NCBI RefSeq assembly: GCF_020010925.1
Contig: NZ_JAGJBZ010000002.1
Span: forward strand, 3,596,001 to 3,660,000
DNA: 64,000 nucleotides
Direction: 5' to 3'
Origin: Streptomyces griseiscabiei
GTDB taxonomy: Bacteria; Actinomycetota; Actinomycetes; Streptomycetales; Streptomycetaceae
Part shown: positions 62,025-64,000 of the stretch, piece after piece
Numbering within the stretch: the stretch's first letter is position 1
How the letters are laid out: every line of letters starts with the position of its first letter
Notes under the pieces: generated by a model
Databases searched by the model: none
The model's input: only the letters and a program-made list of their open reading frames with translations
Told to the model about the DNA's origin: nothing
Made by a program: the position numbers and the translations under genes

Positions 62025-63277
62025 CGTGCTTCCTTGTCGTAACGGCCGAGGACGACCACGGAGTTGTTGCCGCCGAAGGCCAGGCCGTTGTTCTGTACGA
62101 TCCGCAGGTCCGCCGCGACCGACTCGTTGGGCACGCAGTCGATCTCGCACTCCGGGTCGGTCTCGACGTGGTTGATCGTGGGCGGGATGAAGCCGTGGGT
62201 GATCGCCAGTGAGCAGGCGATGGTGGCCAGCGCGCTCGCGGCGCCCATGGCGTGCCCCAGCATCGACTTCAGCGAGATGGTGCGGGGCGGCAGGTTGTCG
62301 TAGACGTCGCGGATCGCGCGCGACTCGGTCGTGTCGTTGGCCTTGGTACCGGTGCCGTGGGCCGAGATCAGGTCGACCTCGTGGGGCGCCACGCCCGCGT
62401 TCTCGAGCGCCGAGGTCATGCACCGGGAGACGCTGGACTGGTCGGGTACCGCGGGGTGGTGGGCGTCGCAGCTCAGCCCGTAGCCGAGGACCTCGGCGTA
62501 GATGCGGGCACCGCGGGCGAGTGCCGACTCCAGGCTCTCCAGCATCACCACCCCGGCCCCCTCGCTGTTGACGAGGCCCCGCCGGTCCTTGTCGAACGGT
62601 CGGCAGACGTCGGGGGCGACCGTGCCCAGCCGGTAGAACGAGACGAAGTTCTTCAGGCAGATGGCGTCCGCCCCGCCGCACAGGGCGAAGTCCGCGTCAC
62701 CGACCCGGATCGCGTCGAAGCCGTTGCCCACGGAGTAGTTGCCCGCCGAGCAGGCGGTGCCCAGGGTGAGCGCCTCGACGTCCGTGAGGGCGAACTCCCG
62801 GGCCACCGCGGCGGACAGGCCGTTCACGCCGAGCCGCCGCGCCAGCGCGCGGTCCATTCCCTGCGGACCGCCCGCGACCCGCTGCGCCACCAGGGTGTCG
62901 GCGTCCCGCGACTCCCCGTCGGTGGTGCCGATGGAGATCTGGCCGCGCAGACCGCGCAGGTCCTCGTCGGTGAGACCGGCGTCCTCCACGGCCATCCGGG
63001 CGGCCGCCACCGAGAACTGGGTGGCCCGTCCCAGTTCCTTCACCGGAGTGTGGTGAATCCATTTCTCCGGTTCGAAGGCGGCCACTTCGCAGCCGTTGGC
63101 GTATTCGAAACCGGAGGTGTCGAACGCGGTGATCGGTGCGACGTTGCTGCGCCCGGTGCGCAACCCCTCGGTGAACTCAGCGACACCCGTGCCTATGCTG
63201 GAGAAAACCCCGAGCCCGGTGATGACAACGCGTTGGGACGCCGGCCTGCTGTCAGCTCGGGCAAGAGTTGAATTCAT
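62021..63277 (-). CDS. Beta-ketoacyl-ACP synthase (KS-alpha, FabF-like)
   Basis: A 418-residue condensing enzyme with the full triad: Cys176 in GTACSAGN, His307 in SAHGTGT and His342 in LGHAMGAAS, with Lys337 nearby. It catalyses decarboxylative condensation of malonyl-ACP. It is coupled by GTGA to a KS-beta gene and preceded by an ACP gene 50 bases away, the usual order of type II polyketide systems. An aromatic product is not assured, as no cyclase or aromatase is visible in the window. Confidence 0.92.
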   Translation of the reverse strand: MNSTLARADSRPASQRVVITGLGVFSSIGTGVAEFTEGLRTGRSNVAPITAFDTSGFEYANGCEVAAFEPEKWIHHTPVKELGRATQFSVAAARMAVEDAGLTDEDLRGLRGQISIGTTDGESRDADTLVAQRVAGGPQGMDRALARRLGVNGLSAAVAREFALTDVEALTLGTACSAGNYSVGNGFDAIRVGDADFALCGGADAICLKNFVSFYRLGTVAPDVCRPFDKDRRGLVNSEGAGVVMLESLESALARGARIYAEVLGYGLSCDAHHPAVPDQSSVSRCMTSALENAGVAPHEVDLISAHGTGTKANDTTESRAIRDVYDNLPPRTISLKSMLGHAMGAASALATIACSLAITHGFIPPTINHVETDPECEIDCVPNESVAADLRIVQNNGLAFGGNNSVVVLGRYDKEAR

Positions 63278-63327
63278 GAATACCCCTCATGGGTCGGTTC
63301 CGGTTCCTGCTGAATCCCTGCCGACCG

Positions 63328-63585
63328 CTACTTGGCCTTCGCCCTCGCCTCCTCCAGCACCTCGTAGATGCCTTCGAGGTTGATCATGCGCTTCATCTGG
63401 GCCTGCTCGATGGAGACCTGAAGGGAGACCTCGACGGAGGCGAGGATCTCGATGGAGCGCAGGGAGTCGGCGCCGTGCTCCTCGGCCAGCAGGCTGGTCT
63501 CGGTGACCTCTTCGGGCTCCACTTCGAGGATGTCGCAGACAATGCTCTTCACGTGCTTGCGGGTTGCTTCGTCGATGGTGGACAC
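63328..63585 (-). CDS. Acyl carrier protein
   Basis: An 85-residue acidic helical protein with the phosphopantetheine attachment Ser41 in HGADSLRSIE. The GTG start follows AGGAGG. It carries the growing chain for the adjacent KS-alpha/KS-beta pair and is the first small gene of that operon visible before the carboxylase subunit. Confidence 0.93.
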   Translation of the reverse strand: MSTIDEATRKHVKSIVCDILEVEPEEVTETSLLAEEHGADSLRSIEILASVEVSLQVSIEQAQMKRMINLEGIYEVLEEARAKAK

Positions 63586-63747
63586 AATGCCTCCTGTGAG
63601 GAATGAGGGGATGGAATCGGCGGCGCGGCGCAATAGCGGCAGACGGAGCCGCCCGTAATTCACCGTTCCAGCTTTCCGGTTCGGTGCCGGGCGGGCAAGA
63701 TGATGTTCTCTAAGATTGCGCGAAATTCGGCGGCCTGGATGGCTGGT

Positions 63748-64000
63748 TCACTGCGGCGGATTTCCGTGCTTGCGCGACGGAAGTTCGGAGTGCTTGTCCG
63801 CCAGCATCGTCAGCGAGCGAATCAGCACCTCGCGGGTGTCGGCCGGATCGATGACGTCGTCCACCAGCCCGCGCTCGGCCGCGTAGTAGGGATGCATGAG
63901 CTCGGACTTGTAGGCGGCGACCATCTCGGCCCGTACGGCGTCGGGGTCGTCGGCCTGGGCGATCTGCCGGCGGAAGATGACGTTGGCGGCACCCTCGGCG
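63748..64000 (-). CDS. Acyl-CoA carboxylase carboxyltransferase (beta) subunit, C-terminal part
   Basis: The visible 83 codons run from the window edge to a TGA at 63748-63750. The sequence AEGAANVIFRRQIA, then YKSELMHPYYAAERGLVDDVI, seen as LMHPYYAAERG and LVDDVID, and the terminal RKHGNPPQ match the end of PccB/AccD-type subunits. It makes malonyl-CoA or methylmalonyl-CoA, the extender for the neighbouring ketosynthase. Its start lies beyond the window. Confidence 0.92.
   Translation of the reverse strand, partial: AEGAANVIFRRQIAQADDPDAVRAEMVAAYKSELMHPYYAAERGLVDDVIDPADTREVLIRSLTMLADKHSELPSRKHGNPPQ

Noticed and set aside
1..64000. Integrase, attachment site or complete mobile island
   Set aside because: Only decayed IS fragments were found. 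No tRNA gene, integrase or direct-repeat pair supports an integrative element in the window.

Overview
The window is very GC-rich, uses GTG starts freely, and packs genes into translationally coupled operons with ATGA, GTGA or TGATG overlaps. Its gene content (TetR, IclR and LysR regulators, a mycothiol-type maleylpyruvate isomerase homologue, nSTAND and SARP remnants, type II polyketide genes) points to Streptomyces or a close relative. No rRNA, tRNA or CRISPR array was seen. The region looks like accessory, chromosome-arm DNA: catabolic operons, an exopolysaccharide locus, a stretch rich in dead genes, and the edge of a polyketide cluster.

Layout. 0-6.6 kb: a five-gene minus-strand catabolic operon (TPP-dependent lyase or decarboxylase, aldehyde dehydrogenase, atypical SDR, BNR propeller, VOC protein) divergent from an IclR regulator. 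6.7-14.5 kb: an aromatic-amine module with an AraC regulator, an APC permease, a copper amine oxidase very like Arthrobacter phenylethylamine oxidase, a TetR regulator and an aldehyde dehydrogenase. 14.7-20.8 kb: a four-gene polysaccharide operon with a processive family-2 glycosyltransferase, two membrane-tethered beta-helix proteins and a UDP-glucose dehydrogenase. A textbook CRP-type palindrome lies upstream. 21-30.4 kb: poorly characterised genes, including a transmembrane HTH protein coupled to a propeller lipoprotein, and a HEAT-repeat membrane protein.

30.5-39 kb is a graveyard. It holds an internally deleted ISL3 element with both inverted repeats, an acyl-CoA ligase pseudogene, an nSTAND NTPase remnant broken at its P-loop, an IS5-type fragment joined to glutamate-transporter permease fragments (gluC/gluD), and an aminotransferase remnant. 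Intact genes among these are a TetR/aldehyde dehydrogenase pair with a perfect operator, a maleylpyruvate isomerase-like protein, an alpha/beta hydrolase and, most strikingly, a secreted ribosome-inactivating protein (rRNA N-glycosidase) whose C-terminus is KDEL, the eukaryotic ER-retrieval signal.

39-53 kb: an organic-acid catabolic region. Three tandem RraA-type aldolases sit beside a LysR gene. A six-gene operon follows (two-subunit TPP decarboxylase, aldehyde dehydrogenase, MHS transporter, MaoC/FAS1-like hydratase, CitE-like lyase). A second LysR gene is divergent from a class III CoA-transferase and an acyl-CoA dehydrogenase. Together these resemble itaconate/mesaconate/methylsuccinate-type C5-dicarboxylate pathways. 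The etfBA genes that follow the dehydrogenase are pseudogenes. 53-57.6 kb: an FKBP isomerase, an MFS pseudogene, an unknown protein, a methyltransferase, a possible relic RiPP-like peptide and a SARP remnant. 57.7-64 kb: a two-component system next to a type II polyketide set (ketoreductase, KS-beta, KS-alpha, ACP, acyl-CoA carboxylase beta subunit) that runs off the right edge.
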